Shown piece after piece: positions 11,411-20,689 of a stretch of 20,762 nucleotides of DNA. Position numbers and translations under genes: made by a program. Below the pieces are notes generated by a model. It saw only the letters and a program-made list of their open reading frames with translations. It was not told where the DNA came from and did no database searches. The DNA is taken from assembly GCF_000003605.2 (NCBI RefSeq), contig NW_003158647.1:1-20762 (forward strand), in the 5' to 3' direction. How positions within the stretch are numbered: position 1 is the stretch's first letter; each line of letters opens with the position of its first letter. This DNA is from Saccoglossus kowalevskii (taxonomy: Eukaryota > Hemichordata > Enteropneusta > Harrimaniidae).

Positions 11411-11480
11411 CATACCCATGAATATTAGCTGATGGGTAAATCACACTATTACCCAAGACTACATACAGGATACGCGAAGA
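11411..11480 (+). repeat. Exact consensus monomer (70 bp exemplar)
   Basis: This copy matches the majority base at every position by eye and can serve as the reference monomer. In order it holds: CATACCCATG; the palindrome AATATT; AGCT (AluI site, lost in the AGGT variants); the dyad TGGGTAA...TTACCCA; AAGACTACATACAGG; the CpG-rich ACGCGA; and GAAGA. The 71-bp class has one extra base in the run before ATG (CCCC, CGCC or TCCC in place of CCC). The 74-bp class adds 3 bp to the AATATT segment, and the 64-bp class lacks 6 bp between two CAT triplets. The phase used here (start at CATACCC) is arbitrary. Confidence 0.95.
11433..11455. other. Dyad in the monomer: 7-bp stem, 9-nt loop
   Basis: TGGGTAA (11433-11439) is the exact reverse complement of TTACCCA (11449-11455), with a 9-nt loop between. 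The same dyad occurs in most of the ~292 monomers. Many variant types break it: GATGATAAAA arm (T13), GATGAGTAA (T7), ATTTTCC (T2), TTACCGA and TTACCAA copies. It could be a protein-binding dyad or a cruciform or hairpin seed, but the number of tolerated breaks argues against strict constraint. It is not a telomere repeat (TTAGGG/CCCTAA). Confidence 0.7.
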
Positions 11481-11616
11481 CATACGCCATGAATATTAGC
11501 TGATGGGTAAATCACACTATTACCCAAGACTACATACAGGATACGCGAAGACATACTCATGCATATTAGCTGATGGGTAATTCACACTATTACCCAAGAC
11601 TACATACAGGATACGC

Positions 11617-11686
11617 GAAGACATACCCATGAATATTAGCTGATGATAAAATCATACTATTACCCAAGGCTACATACAGGATACGT
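11617..11686 (+). repeat. Hybrid T21/T13 monomer at the 844-bp junction
   Basis: The front (GAAGACATACCCATG, following a T20 with ATGCAT) is that of T21, and the back (GATGATAAAATCATAC ... AAGGC) is that of T13. Ordinary T13 copies have CATACCCC. The crossover must lie in the CATGAATATTAGCTGATG segment common to both types. This is the physical joint of the 844-bp duplication. Confidence 0.85.
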
Positions 11687-12485
11687 GAAGACATACCCAT
11701 GAATATTAGCTGATGGGTAAATCACACTACTACCCAAGGCTACATACAGGATACGCGAAGACATACCCATGAATATTAGCTGATGGGTAAATCACACTAT
11801 TACAAAAGGCTACATACAGGATACGCGAAGACATATCCCATGAATATTAGCTGATGGGTAAATCACACTTTTACCCAAGGCTACATACAGGATACGCGAA
11901 GACATACCCCATGAATATTAGCTGATGATAAAATCATACTATTACCCAAGGCTACATACAGGATACGTGAAGACATACCCATGAATATTAGCTGATGGGT
12001 AAATCACACTACTACCCAAGGCTACATACAGGATACGCGAAGACATACCCATGAATATTAGCTGATGGGTAAATCACACTATTACACAAGGCTACATACA
12101 GGATACGCAAAGACATACCCATGAATATTAGCTGATGGGTAAATCACACTATTACCCAAGGCTACATACGGAATGCGCGAAGACATACCCCATGAATATT
12201 AGCTGATGGTTAAATCACGCTATTACCTAAGACTACATACAGGATACATGAAGACATACCCATGAATATTAGCTGATGGGTAAATCACACTATTACCAAA
12301 GACTACATACAGGATACGCGAAGACATACGCCATGAATATTAGCTGATGGGTAAATCACACTATTACCCAAGACTACATACAGGATACGCGAAGACATAC
12401 TCATGCATATTAGCTGATGGGTAATTCACACTATTACCCAAGACTACATACAGGATACGCGAAGACATACCCATGAATATTAGCT
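11642..12485 (+). repeat. 844-bp tandem duplication, copy 2
   Basis: Second copy of 10798-11641. It ends where position 12486 onward continues as a normal T21 (GATGGGTAATTC) instead of switching to T13, the expected outcome at the downstream end of an unequal exchange. Confidence 0.88.
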
Positions 12486-12953
12486 GATGGGTAATTCACA
12501 CTATTACCCAAGACTACATACAGGATTCGCGAAGACATACCCCATGAACATTAGCTGATGGGTAAATTACACTATTACCCAAGACTACATACAGGATACA
12601 TGAAGACATACCCCATGAATATTAGCTGATGGGTAAATCACACTATTTTCCAAGACTACATACAGGATACGTGAAGACAAACCCCATGAATATTAGCTGA
12701 TGGGTAAATCACACTATTACCCAAGACTACATACAGGATACTTGAAGACATACCCATGAATATTAGCTGATGGGTAAATCACACTATTACCCAAGGCTAC
12801 ATACATGATACGTGAAGACATACCCATGAATATTAGCTGATGGGTAAATCACACTATTACCGAAGACTACATACAGGATACGCGAAGTCATACCCATGAA
12901 TATTAGCTGATGGGTAAATCATACTATTACCCAAGACTACATACAGGATACGC

Positions 12954-13081
12954 GAAGACATGAATATTAGCTGATTGGTAAATCACACTATTACCCAAGA
13001 CTACATACAGGATACGCGAAGACATGAATATTAGCTGATGGGTAAATCACATTATTACCAAAGACTACATACAGGATACGC
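12954..13081 (+). repeat. Pair of 64-bp short monomers (copy 6)
   Basis: Short monomers at 12954 and 13018, exactly 2525 bp from copy 5. As in copy 5, the second monomer has TTACCAAAG and is followed by the AATTATATTATG monomer. Confidence 0.9.
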
Positions 13082-13322
13082 GAAGACATATCCCATGAAT
13101 TATATTATGTGATGGGTAAATCACACTATTACCCAAGGCTACATACAGGATACTTGAAGACATACCCATGAATATTAGCTGATAGGTAAATAACACTATT
13201 ACCCATGGCTACATACAGGATACGCAAAGACATACGCCATGAATATTAGCTGATGGGTAAATCACACTTTTACCCAAGGCTACATACAGGATACGCGAAG
13301 ACATACCCCATGAATATTAGCT

Positions 13323-14166
13323 GATGATAAAATCATACTATTACCCAAGGCTACATACAGGATACGTGAAGACATACCCATGAATATTAGCTGATGGGTA
13401 AATCACACTACTACCCAAGGCTACATACAGGATACGCGAAGACATACCCATGAATATTAGCTGATGGGTAAATCACACTATTACACAAGGCTACATACAG
13501 GATACGCGAAGACATATCCCATGAATATTAGCTGATGGGTAAATCACACTTTTACCCAAGGCTACATACAGGATACGCGAAGACATACCCCATGAATATT
13601 AGTTGATGATAAAATCATACTATTACCCAAGGCTACATACAGGATACGTGAAGACATACCCATGAATATTAGCTGATGGGTAAATCACACTACTACCCAA
13701 GGCTACATACAGGATACGCGAAGACATACCCATGAATATTAGCTGATGGGTAAATCACACTATTACACAAGGCTACATACAGGATACGCGAAGACATACC
13801 CATGAATATTAGCTGATGGGTAAATCACACTATTACCCAAGGCTACATACGGAATGCGCGAAGACATACCCCATAAATATTAGCTGATAGTTAAATCACG
13901 CTATTACCTAAGACTACATACAGGATACAGGAAGACATACCCATGAATATTAGCTGATGGGTAAATCACACTATTACCCAAGACTACATACAGGATACGC
14001 GAAGACATACGCCATGAATATTAGCTGATGGGTAAATCACACTATTACCCAAGACTACATACAGGATACGCGAAGACATACTCATGCATATTAGCTGATG
14101 GGTAATTCACACTATTACCCAAGACTACATACAGGATACGCGAAGACATACCCATGAATATTAGCT
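13323..14166 (+). repeat. Third copy of the 844-bp block
   Basis: Matches 11642-12485 at an offset of 1681, and includes the internal 282-bp duplication (T13 at 13323 and 13605) and TACGG at 13848. It shows more private substitutions than copies 1 and 2 do between themselves, so copies 1 and 2 are probably the younger pair. Confidence 0.82.
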
Positions 14167-14210
14167 GATGGGTAATTCACACTATTACCCAAGACTACAT
14201 ACAGGATTCG

Positions 14211-14920
14211 CGAAGACATACCCCATGAACATTAGCTGATGGGTAAATCACACTATTACCCAAGACTACATACAGGATACATGAAGACATACCCCATGAA
14301 TATTAGCTGATGGGTAAATCACACTATTTTCCAAGACTACATACAGGATACGTGAAGACAAACCCCATGAATATTAGCTGATGGGTAAATCACACTATTA
14401 CCCAAGGCTACATACAGGATACGCGAAGACATACCCCATTAATATTAGGTGATGGGTAAATCACACTATTACCCAAGACTACATACAGGATACTTGAAGA
14501 CATACTCATGAATATTAGCTGATGGGTAAATCACACTATTACCCAAGACTACATACAGGATACGCGAAGACATATCCCATGAATTATATTAGGTGATGGG
14601 TAAATCACGCTATTACCCAAGACTACATACAGGATACTTGAAGACATACCCATGAATATTAGCTGATGAGTAAATCACACTATTACCCAAGGCTGCATAC
14701 AGGATACGCGAAGACATACGCCATGAATATTAGCTGATGGGTAAATCACACTATTACCCAAGACTACATACAGGATACGCGAAGACATACTCATGCATAT
14801 TAGCTGATGGGTAATTCACACTATTATCCAAGACTACATACAGGATACGCGAAGACATACCCATGAATATTAGCTGATGGGTAATTCACACTATTACCCA
14901 AGACTACATACAGGATTCGC
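14211..14920 (+). repeat. Ten-monomer unit with a clean 11-monomer deletion (710 bp)
   Basis: The order is T1 to T7 followed directly by T19, T20, T21. Compared with the 21-type order, T8 to T18 are missing and no monomer is broken at the joint; T7 ends AAGGCTGCATAC and T19 starts with the normal GAAGACATACGCC. This fits a single in-register unequal crossover or intra-array deletion of about 780 bp. Confidence 0.88.
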
Positions 14921-16052
14921 GAAGACATACCCCATGAACATTAGCTGATGGGTAAATCACACTATTACCCAAGACTACATACAGGATACATGAAGACATA
15001 CCCCATGAATATTAGCTGATGGGTAAATCACACTATTTTCCAAGACTACATACAGGATACGTGAAGACAAACCCCATGAATATTAGCTGATGGGTAAATC
15101 ACACTATTACCCAAGGCTACATACAGGATACGCGAAGACATACCCCATGAATATTTGGTGATGGGTAAATCACACTATTACCCAAGACTACATACAGGAT
15201 ACTTGAAGACATACTCATGAATATTAGCTGATGGGTAAATCACACTATTACCCAAGACTACATACAGGATACGCGAAGACATATCCCATGAATTATATTA
15301 GGTGATGGGTAAATCACGCTATTACCCAAGACTACATACAGGATACTTGAAGACATACCCATGAATATTAGCTGATGAGTAAATCACACTATTACCCAAG
15401 GCTACATACGGGATACGCGAAGACATACCCCATGAATATTAGGTGATGGGTAAATCACACTATTACCCAAGACTGCATACAGGATACTTGAAGACATACT
15501 CATGAATATTAGCTGATGGGTAAATCACACTATTACCCAAGGCTACATACAGGATACGGAAAGACATACGCCATGAATATTAGCTGATGCGTAAGTCACA
15601 CTTTTACCCAAGGCTACATACAGGATACGCGAAGACATACCCCATGAATATTAGCTGATGATAAAATCATACTATTACCCAATGCTACATACAGGATACG
15701 TGAAGACATACCCATGAATATTAGCTGATGGGTAAATCACACTATTACCTAAGACTACATACAGGATACATGAAGACATACCCATGAATATTAGCTGATG
15801 GGTAAATCACACTATTACCCAAGACTACATACAGGATACGCGAAGACATACGCCATGAATATTAGCTGATGGGTAAATCACACTATTACCCAAGACTACA
15901 TACAGGATACGCGAAGACATACTCATGCATATTAGCTGATGGGTAATTCACACTATTACCCAAGACTACATACAGGATACGCGAAGACATACCCATGAAT
16001 ATTAGCTGATGGGTAATTCACACTATTACCCAGGACTACATACAGGATTCGC
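14921..16052 (+). repeat. Higher-order unit of 16 monomers (1132 bp)
   Basis: The order is T1, T2, T3, T4 (TTTGGTG form), T5, T6, T7, T8, a T9-like monomer, T12 (GGAAAG, GATGCGTAAG), T13, a T14/T17 fusion (GTGAAG front, TTACCTAAG back), then T18 to T21. The private GACTGCATAC (15471) and GATGCGTAAG (about 15588) variants link it to 6176-6300 in the unit at 5414-6899. Confidence 0.82.
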
Positions 16053-16193
16053 GAAGACATACCCCATGAACATTAGCTGATGGGTAAATCACACTATTAC
16101 CCAAGACTACATACAGGATACGCGAAGACATACCCATGAATATTAGCTGATGGGTAATTCACACTATTACCCAAGACTACATACAGGATTCGC
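16053..16193 (+). repeat. Two-monomer unit between markers (141 bp)
   Basis: The GGATTCGC markers at 16045 and 16186 are only 141 bp apart. Between them lie T1 (GAACATT) and one T21-like monomer (GTAATTC). This is a local duplication of the marker-bearing monomer next to T1. Confidence 0.85.
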
Positions 16194-17680
16194 GAAGACA
16201 TACCCATGAATATTAGCTGATGGGTAATTCACACTATTACCCAAGACTACATACAGGATACATGAAGACATACCCCATGAATATTAGCTGATGGGTAAAT
16301 CACACTATTTTCCAAGACTACATACAGGATACGTGAAGACAAACCCCATGAATATTAGCTGATGGGTAAATCACACTATTACCCAAGGCTACATACAGGA
16401 TACGCGAAGACATACCCCATGAATATTAGGTGATGGGTAAATCACACTATTACCCAAGACTACATACAGGATACTTGAAGACACACTCATGAATATTAGC
16501 TGATGGGTAAATCACACTATTACCCAAGACTACATACATGATACGCGAAGACATATCCCATGAATTATATTAGGTGATGGGTAAATCACGCTATTACCCA
16601 AGACTACATACAGGATACTTGTAGACATACCCATGAATATTAGCTGATGAGTAAATCACACTATTACCCAAGGCTACATACAGGATACGCGAAGACATAC
16701 CCCATGAATATTAGGTGATGGGTAAATCACACTATTACCCAAGACTACATACAGGATACTTGAAGACATACTCATGAATATTAGCTGATGGGTAAATCAC
16801 ACTATTACCCAAGACTACGTACAGGATACGCGAAGACATATCCCATGAATTATATTAGGTGATGGGTAAATCACACTATTACCCAAGACTACATACAGGA
16901 TACTTGAAGACATACCCATGAATATTAGCTGATAGGTAAATCACACTATTACCCAAGGCAACATACAGGATACGCAAAGACATACGCCATGAATATTAGC
17001 TGATGGGTAAGTCACACTTTTACCCAAGGCTACATACAGGATACGCGAAGACATACCCCATGAATATTAGCTGATGATAAAATCATACTATTACCCAAGG
17101 CTACATACAGGATACGTGAAGACATACCCATGAATATTAGCTGATGGGTAAATCACACTACTACCCAAGGCTACATACAGGATACGCGAAGAGATACCCA
17201 TGAATATTAGCTGATGGGTAAATCACACTATTACCCAAGGCTACATACAGGATACGCGAAGACATATCCCATGAATATTAGCTGATGGGTAAATCACACT
17301 ATTACCCAAGGCTACATACGGAATGCGCGAAGACATACCCCATGAATATTAGCTGATGGTTAAATCACACTATTACCTTAGACTACATACAGGATACATG
17401 AAGACATACCCATGAATATTAGCTGATGGGTAAATCACACTATTACCCAAAACTACATACAGGATACGCGAAGACATACGCCATGAATATTAGCTGATGG
17501 GTAAATCACACTATTACCCAAGACTACATACAGGATACGCGAAGACATACTCATGCATATTTGCTGATGGGTAATTCACACTATTACCCAAGACTACATA
17601 CAGGATACGCGAAGACATACCCATGAATATTAGCTGATGGGTAATTCACACTATTACCCAAGACTACATACAGGATTCGC
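16194..17680 (+). repeat. Second standard-order 21-monomer unit (1487 bp)
   Basis: T2 to T21 follow exactly the order seen at 6900-8389, more than 9 kb away. The first monomer is not T1 but another T21-like copy with GTAATTC, consistent with the duplication at 16053-16193. Private differences include GTAGACATACC (16621), ACTACGTACAGG (about 16815), AAGGCAACATAC (16957) and ATATTTGCTG (17560). T16 has the usual TACGGAATGCGCG at 17317. Confidence 0.88.
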
Positions 17681-18743
17681 GAAGACATACCCCATGAACA
17701 TTAGCTGATGGGTAAATCACACTATTACCCAAGACTACATACAGGATACATGAAGACATACCCCATGAATATTAGCTGATGGGTAAATCACACTATTTTC
17801 CAAGACTACATACAGGATACGTGAAGACAAACCCCATGAATATTAGCTGATGGGTAAATCACACTATTACCCAAGGCTACATACAGGATACGCGAAGACA
17901 TACCCCATGAATATTAGGTGATGGGTAAATCACACTATTACCCAAGACTACATACAGGATACTTGAAGACATACTCATGAATATTAGCTGATGGGTAAAT
18001 CACACTATTACCCAAGACTACATACAGGATACGCGAAGACATATCCCATGAATTATATTAGGTGATGGGTAAATCACACTATTACCCAAGACTACATACA
18101 GGATACTTGAAGACATACCCATGAATATTAGCTGATAGGTAAATCACACTATTACCTAAGGCTACATACAGGATACGCAAAGACATACGCCATGAATATT
18201 AGCTGATGGGTAAGTCACACTTTTACCCAAGGCTACATACAGGATACGCGAAGACATACCCCATGAATATTAGCTGATGATAAAATCATACTATTACCCA
18301 AGGCTACATACAGGATACGTGAAGACATACCCATGAATATTAGTTGATGGGTAAATCACACTACTACCCAAGGCTACATACAGGATACGCGAAGAGATAC
18401 CCATGGATATTAGGTGATGGGTAAATCACACTATTACCCAAGAATACATACAGGATACGTGAAGACATATCCCATGAATATTAGCTGATGGGTAAATCAC
18501 ACTATTACCCAAGGCTACATACGGATTGCGCGAAGACATACACCATGAATATTAGCTGATGGTTAAATCACACTATTACCTAAGACTACATACAGGATAC
18601 ATGAAGACATACCCATGAATATTAGCTGATGGGTAAATCACACTATTACCCAAGACTACATACAGGATACGCGAAGACATACGCCATGAATATTAGCTGA
18701 TGGGTAAATCACACTATTACACAAGGCTACATACAGGATACGC

Positions 18744-18956
18744 GAAGACATACCCCATGAATATTAGCTGATGGGTAAATCACACTATTTTCCAAGTCTA
18801 CATACAGGATACGTGAAGACATACCCCATGAATATTAGCTGATGGGTAAATCACACTATTTTCCAATTCTACATACAGGATACGTGAAGACATACCCCAT
18901 GAATATTAGCTGATGGGTAAATCACACTATTTTCCAAGACTAAATACAGGATACGT
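18744..18956 (+). repeat. Three T2-like 71-bp monomers in a row
   Basis: T2 is recognised by CTATTTTCC and occurs once per unit elsewhere. Here it stands three times in tandem (18744, 18815, 18886), with the small differences AAGTCTAC, AATTCTAC and AAGACTAAATAC. It then passes into T3 (GACAAACCCC) at 18957. This is a single-monomer amplification close to the array edge. Confidence 0.9.
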
Positions 18957-19098
18957 GAAGACAAACCCCATGAATATTAGCTGGTGGGTAAATCACACTA
19001 TTACCCAAGGCTACATACAGGATACGCGAAGACATTCCCATGAATTATTAGGTGATGGGTAAATCACACTATTACCCAAGACTACATACAGGATACTT

Positions 19099-19380
19099 GA
19101 AGACATACCCATGAATATTAGCTGATGAGTAAATCACACTATTACCCAAGGCTACATACAGGATACGCGAAGACATACCCCATGAATATTAGGTGATGGG
19201 TAAATCACACTATTACCCAAGACTACATACAGGATACTTGAAGACATACCCATGAATATTAGCTGATGAGTAAATCACACTATTACCCAAGGCTACATAC
19301 AGGATACGCGAAGACATACCCCATGAATATTAGGTGATGGGTAAATCACACTATTACCCAAGACTACATACAGGATACTT
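19099..19380 (+). repeat. T7-T8 dimer duplicated (2 x 141 bp)
   Basis: The GATGAG monomer followed by the TTAGGTG monomer occurs at 19099-19239 and again at 19240-19380. I saw no difference between the two 141-bp copies. It is followed by T9 with a private GCTCATGGG change. Confidence 0.9.
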
Positions 19381-20299
19381 GAAGACATACTCATGAATAT
19401 TAGCTCATGGGTAAATCACACTATTACCCAAGACTACGTACAGGATACGCGAAGACATATCCCATGAATTATATTAGGTGATGGGTAAATCACACTATTA
19501 CCCAAGACTACATACAGGATACTTGAAGACATACCCATGAATATTAGCTGATAGGTAAATCACACTATTACCCAAGGCTACATACAGGATACGCAAAGAC
19601 ATACGCCATGAATATTAGCTGATGGGTAAGTCACACTTTTACCCAAGGCTACATACAGGATACGCGAAGACATACCCCATGAATATTAGCTGATGATAAA
19701 ATCATACTATTACCCAAGGCTACATACAGGATACGTGAAGACATACCCATGAATATTAGCTGATGGGTAAATCACACTACTACCCAAGGCTACATACAGG
19801 ATACGCGAAGAGATACCCATGAATATTAGCTGATGGGTAAATCACACTATTACCCAAGGCTACATACAGGATACGCGAAGACATATCCCATGAATATTAG
19901 CTGATGGGTAAATCACACTATTACCCAAGGCTACATACGGAATGCGCGAAGACATACCCCATGAATATTAGCTGATGGTTAAATCACACTATTACCTAAG
20001 ACTACATACAGGATACATGAAGACAAACCCATGAATATTAGCTGATGGGTAAATCACACTATTACCCAAGACTACATACAGGATACGCGAAGACATACGC
20101 CATGAATATTAGCTGATGGGTAAATCACACTATTACCCAAGACTACATGCAGGATACGCGAAGACATACTCATGCATATTAGCTGATGGGTAATTCACAC
20201 TATTACCCAAGACTACATACAGGATACGCGAAGACATACCCATGAATATTAGCTGATGGGTAATTCACACTATTACCCAAGACTACATACAGGATTCGC

Positions 20300-20600
20300 G
20301 AAGACATACCCCATGAACATTAGCTGATGGGTAAATCACACTATTACCCAAGACTACATACAGGATACATGAAGACATACCCCATGAATATTAGCTGATG
20401 GGTAAATCACACTATTTTCCAAGACTACATACAGGATACGTGAAGACAAACCCCATGAATATTAGCTGATGGGTAAATCACACTATTACCCAAGGCTACA
20501 TACAGGATACTTGAAGACATACTCATGAATATTAGCTGATGGGTAAATCACACTATTACCCAAGACTACATACAGGATACTTGAAGACATACTCATGAAT
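20300..20600 (+). repeat. Terminal array segment, four monomers and a truncated one
   Basis: T1 (20300), T2, T3 and T5 (to 20582) are followed by the first 18 bp of another ACTCATGAAT monomer (20583-20600). T4 is skipped. The monomers here are about as close to their types as those in the interior, so there is no gradual decay before the edge. The last GAAT runs straight into TCGAACAA. Confidence 0.9.
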
Positions 20601-20602
20601 TC
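20597..20602. other. Array-flank junction (GAATTC)
   Basis: The satellite reads ATGAAT to 20600; the expected ATTAGC is replaced by TCGAAC from 20601. The joint creates an EcoRI-type GAATTC, a hexamer I did not notice elsewhere in the array. It gives a unique landmark for the array edge. Confidence 0.85.
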
Positions 20603-20637
20603 GAACAATCACACCACACTGAGACATAGTCGAACAA
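20601..20637 (+). repeat. 8-bp direct repeat TCGAACAA, 29 bp apart
   Basis: TCGAACAA occurs at 20601-20608, starting at the array joint, and again at 20630-20637, enclosing 21 bp. It could be a footprint of a local duplication or insertion at the joint, or chance. Confidence 0.6.
20607..20628 (+). repeat. Possible decayed monomer remnant
   Basis: AATCACAC (20607-20614) and GAGACATA (20621-20628) follow the ATGAAT at the array end in the same order as AATCACAC and GAAGACATA in the monomer. The spacing is strongly reduced: 6 bp instead of 15, and 6 bp instead of about 30. This could be a monomer with two internal deletions, or coincidence in a CA-rich stretch. Confidence 0.35.
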
Positions 20638-20653
20638 ATAATCCGTGTATATA

Positions 20654-20670
20654 ATTTAGATCGTCTAAAT
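20654..20670. other. Inverted repeat, 7-bp stem with 3-nt loop
   Basis: ATTTAGA (20654-20660) and TCTAAAT (20664-20670) are exact reverse complements around TCG. No T-tract follows directly, so it is not a bacterial-type terminator. It is the first of three adjoining dyads in the flank. Confidence 0.7.
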
Positions 20671-20671
20671 A

Positions 20672-20687
20672 TCCCGTTAAATCGGGA
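20672..20687. other. Inverted repeat, 5-bp stem with 6-nt loop
   Basis: TCCCG (20672-20676) pairs with CGGGA (20683-20687) around TTAAAT. It lies one base after the previous dyad. Short, and on its own weak. Confidence 0.55.
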
Positions 20688-20689
20688 AA

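Larger units (their letters stand above)
10798..11641 (+). repeat. 844-bp tandem duplication, copy 1
   Basis: 12 monomers running from T13 to the start of a T21-type monomer. The next 844 bp repeat it with only about five substitutions noticed: ACACAAGG/ACAAAAGG, GCGAAG/GCAAAG, GATTATT/GAATATT, CCTAACAC/CCTAAGAC, and ACCCAAG/ACCAAAG. That is about 99% identity by eye. Confidence 0.88.
8390..12530 (+). repeat. Long irregular unit (about 59 monomers, 4141 bp)
   Basis: The first part, to about 9870, follows 2329-3810 at an offset of 6061: T1-T5, T3-T5, T6, the GAACATT and ACACACGCC monomers, a short pair, T7-T12. Positions of about 9500-10080 match about 17884-18464 at an offset of 8384, including the GATAGG/TTACCTAAG monomer and the CCATGGATATTAGGTG monomer. 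At 10077-10218 two neighbouring 71-bp CATACCCC monomers are nearly identical. From about 10210 it holds the CATACATG block, a short pair, an AATTATATTATG monomer, and the nested 282/844-bp duplications. Marker GGATTCGC closes it at 12523. Confidence 0.78.
12531..14210 (+). repeat. Higher-order unit of 24 monomers (1680 bp)
   Basis: The order is T1, T2, T3, then the block with CATACATGATACGTG, a GAAGTCAT monomer, the 64-bp pair, the AATTATATTATG monomer, T11, T12, two 282-bp blocks, and T16 to T21. From about 12680 to 14166 it parallels about 10155-11641 at an offset of 2525, with scattered differences such as AGTTGATGAT at 13601, CATAAATATT, GATAGTTAAATC and ACAGGAAG near 13870-13935. Those private changes make it the most diverged of the three copies. 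Confidence 0.82.
17681..20299 (+). repeat. Right-hand irregular unit (37 monomers, 2619 bp)
   Basis: The order is T1-T5, T10-T19, three T2-like monomers, T3, a T4-like monomer with AATTATTAGG, T7-T8 twice, T9, then T10-T21. It is in effect two incomplete units joined by the small amplifications at 18744-18956 and 19099-19380. The stretch of about 17884-18464 is shared with about 9500-10080 at an offset of 8384. A T16 variant has TACGGATTGCGCG (18520). Confidence 0.82.
1..20600 (+). repeat. Tandem satellite array, 70-71 bp monomer, about 292 copies
   Basis: Every stretch repeats a monomer of 70 or 71 bp with few indels, head to tail and always in the same orientation; I saw no inverted monomer and no inserted mobile element. 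I counted about 292 complete monomers plus partial ones at both ends. GC content of the consensus is 40%. The forward strand carries TGA, TAA and TAG in its three frames within each monomer (in AGCTGA, GGGTAA and ATATTAG), so long ORFs are impossible. On the reverse strand one frame is open through a monomer but the 70/71 bp period shifts into stops in the next copy. The array is therefore non-coding satellite DNA. Its role (centromere, heterochromatin, subtelomere) cannot be told from sequence. The family is not one I recognise. Confidence 0.97.

Noticed and set aside
11433-11455. Telomere-like repeat (GGGTAA / TTACCC)
   Set aside because: The telomere unit is GGGTTA / TAACCC; here the hexamer occurs once per 70 bp as part of a dyad and is not in tandem.
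11411-11480. CENP-B box
   Set aside because: The reverse strand has TTCG followed by CGTATCC, but the required A at the right spacing and CGGG are absent.
1-20600. CRISPR array
   Set aside because: The repeats are contiguous 70-71 bp monomers with no unique spacers, and no cas-like gene is present.
1-20600. Coding tandem repeat protein or many small ORFs starting at the monomer ATG
   Set aside because: The ATG is followed by TGA after four codons in the consensus, the other forward frames stop in each monomer, and the 70/71-bp period breaks the one open reverse frame in the next copy.
1-20600. Trypanosome 70-bp repeats upstream of VSG genes
   Set aside because: Only the length agrees; those repeats are marked by long TTA runs, which this monomer lacks.
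20654-20687. Rho-independent terminator
   Set aside because: The stems are AT-rich or short, no T-tract follows, and the setting is a eukaryotic satellite edge.
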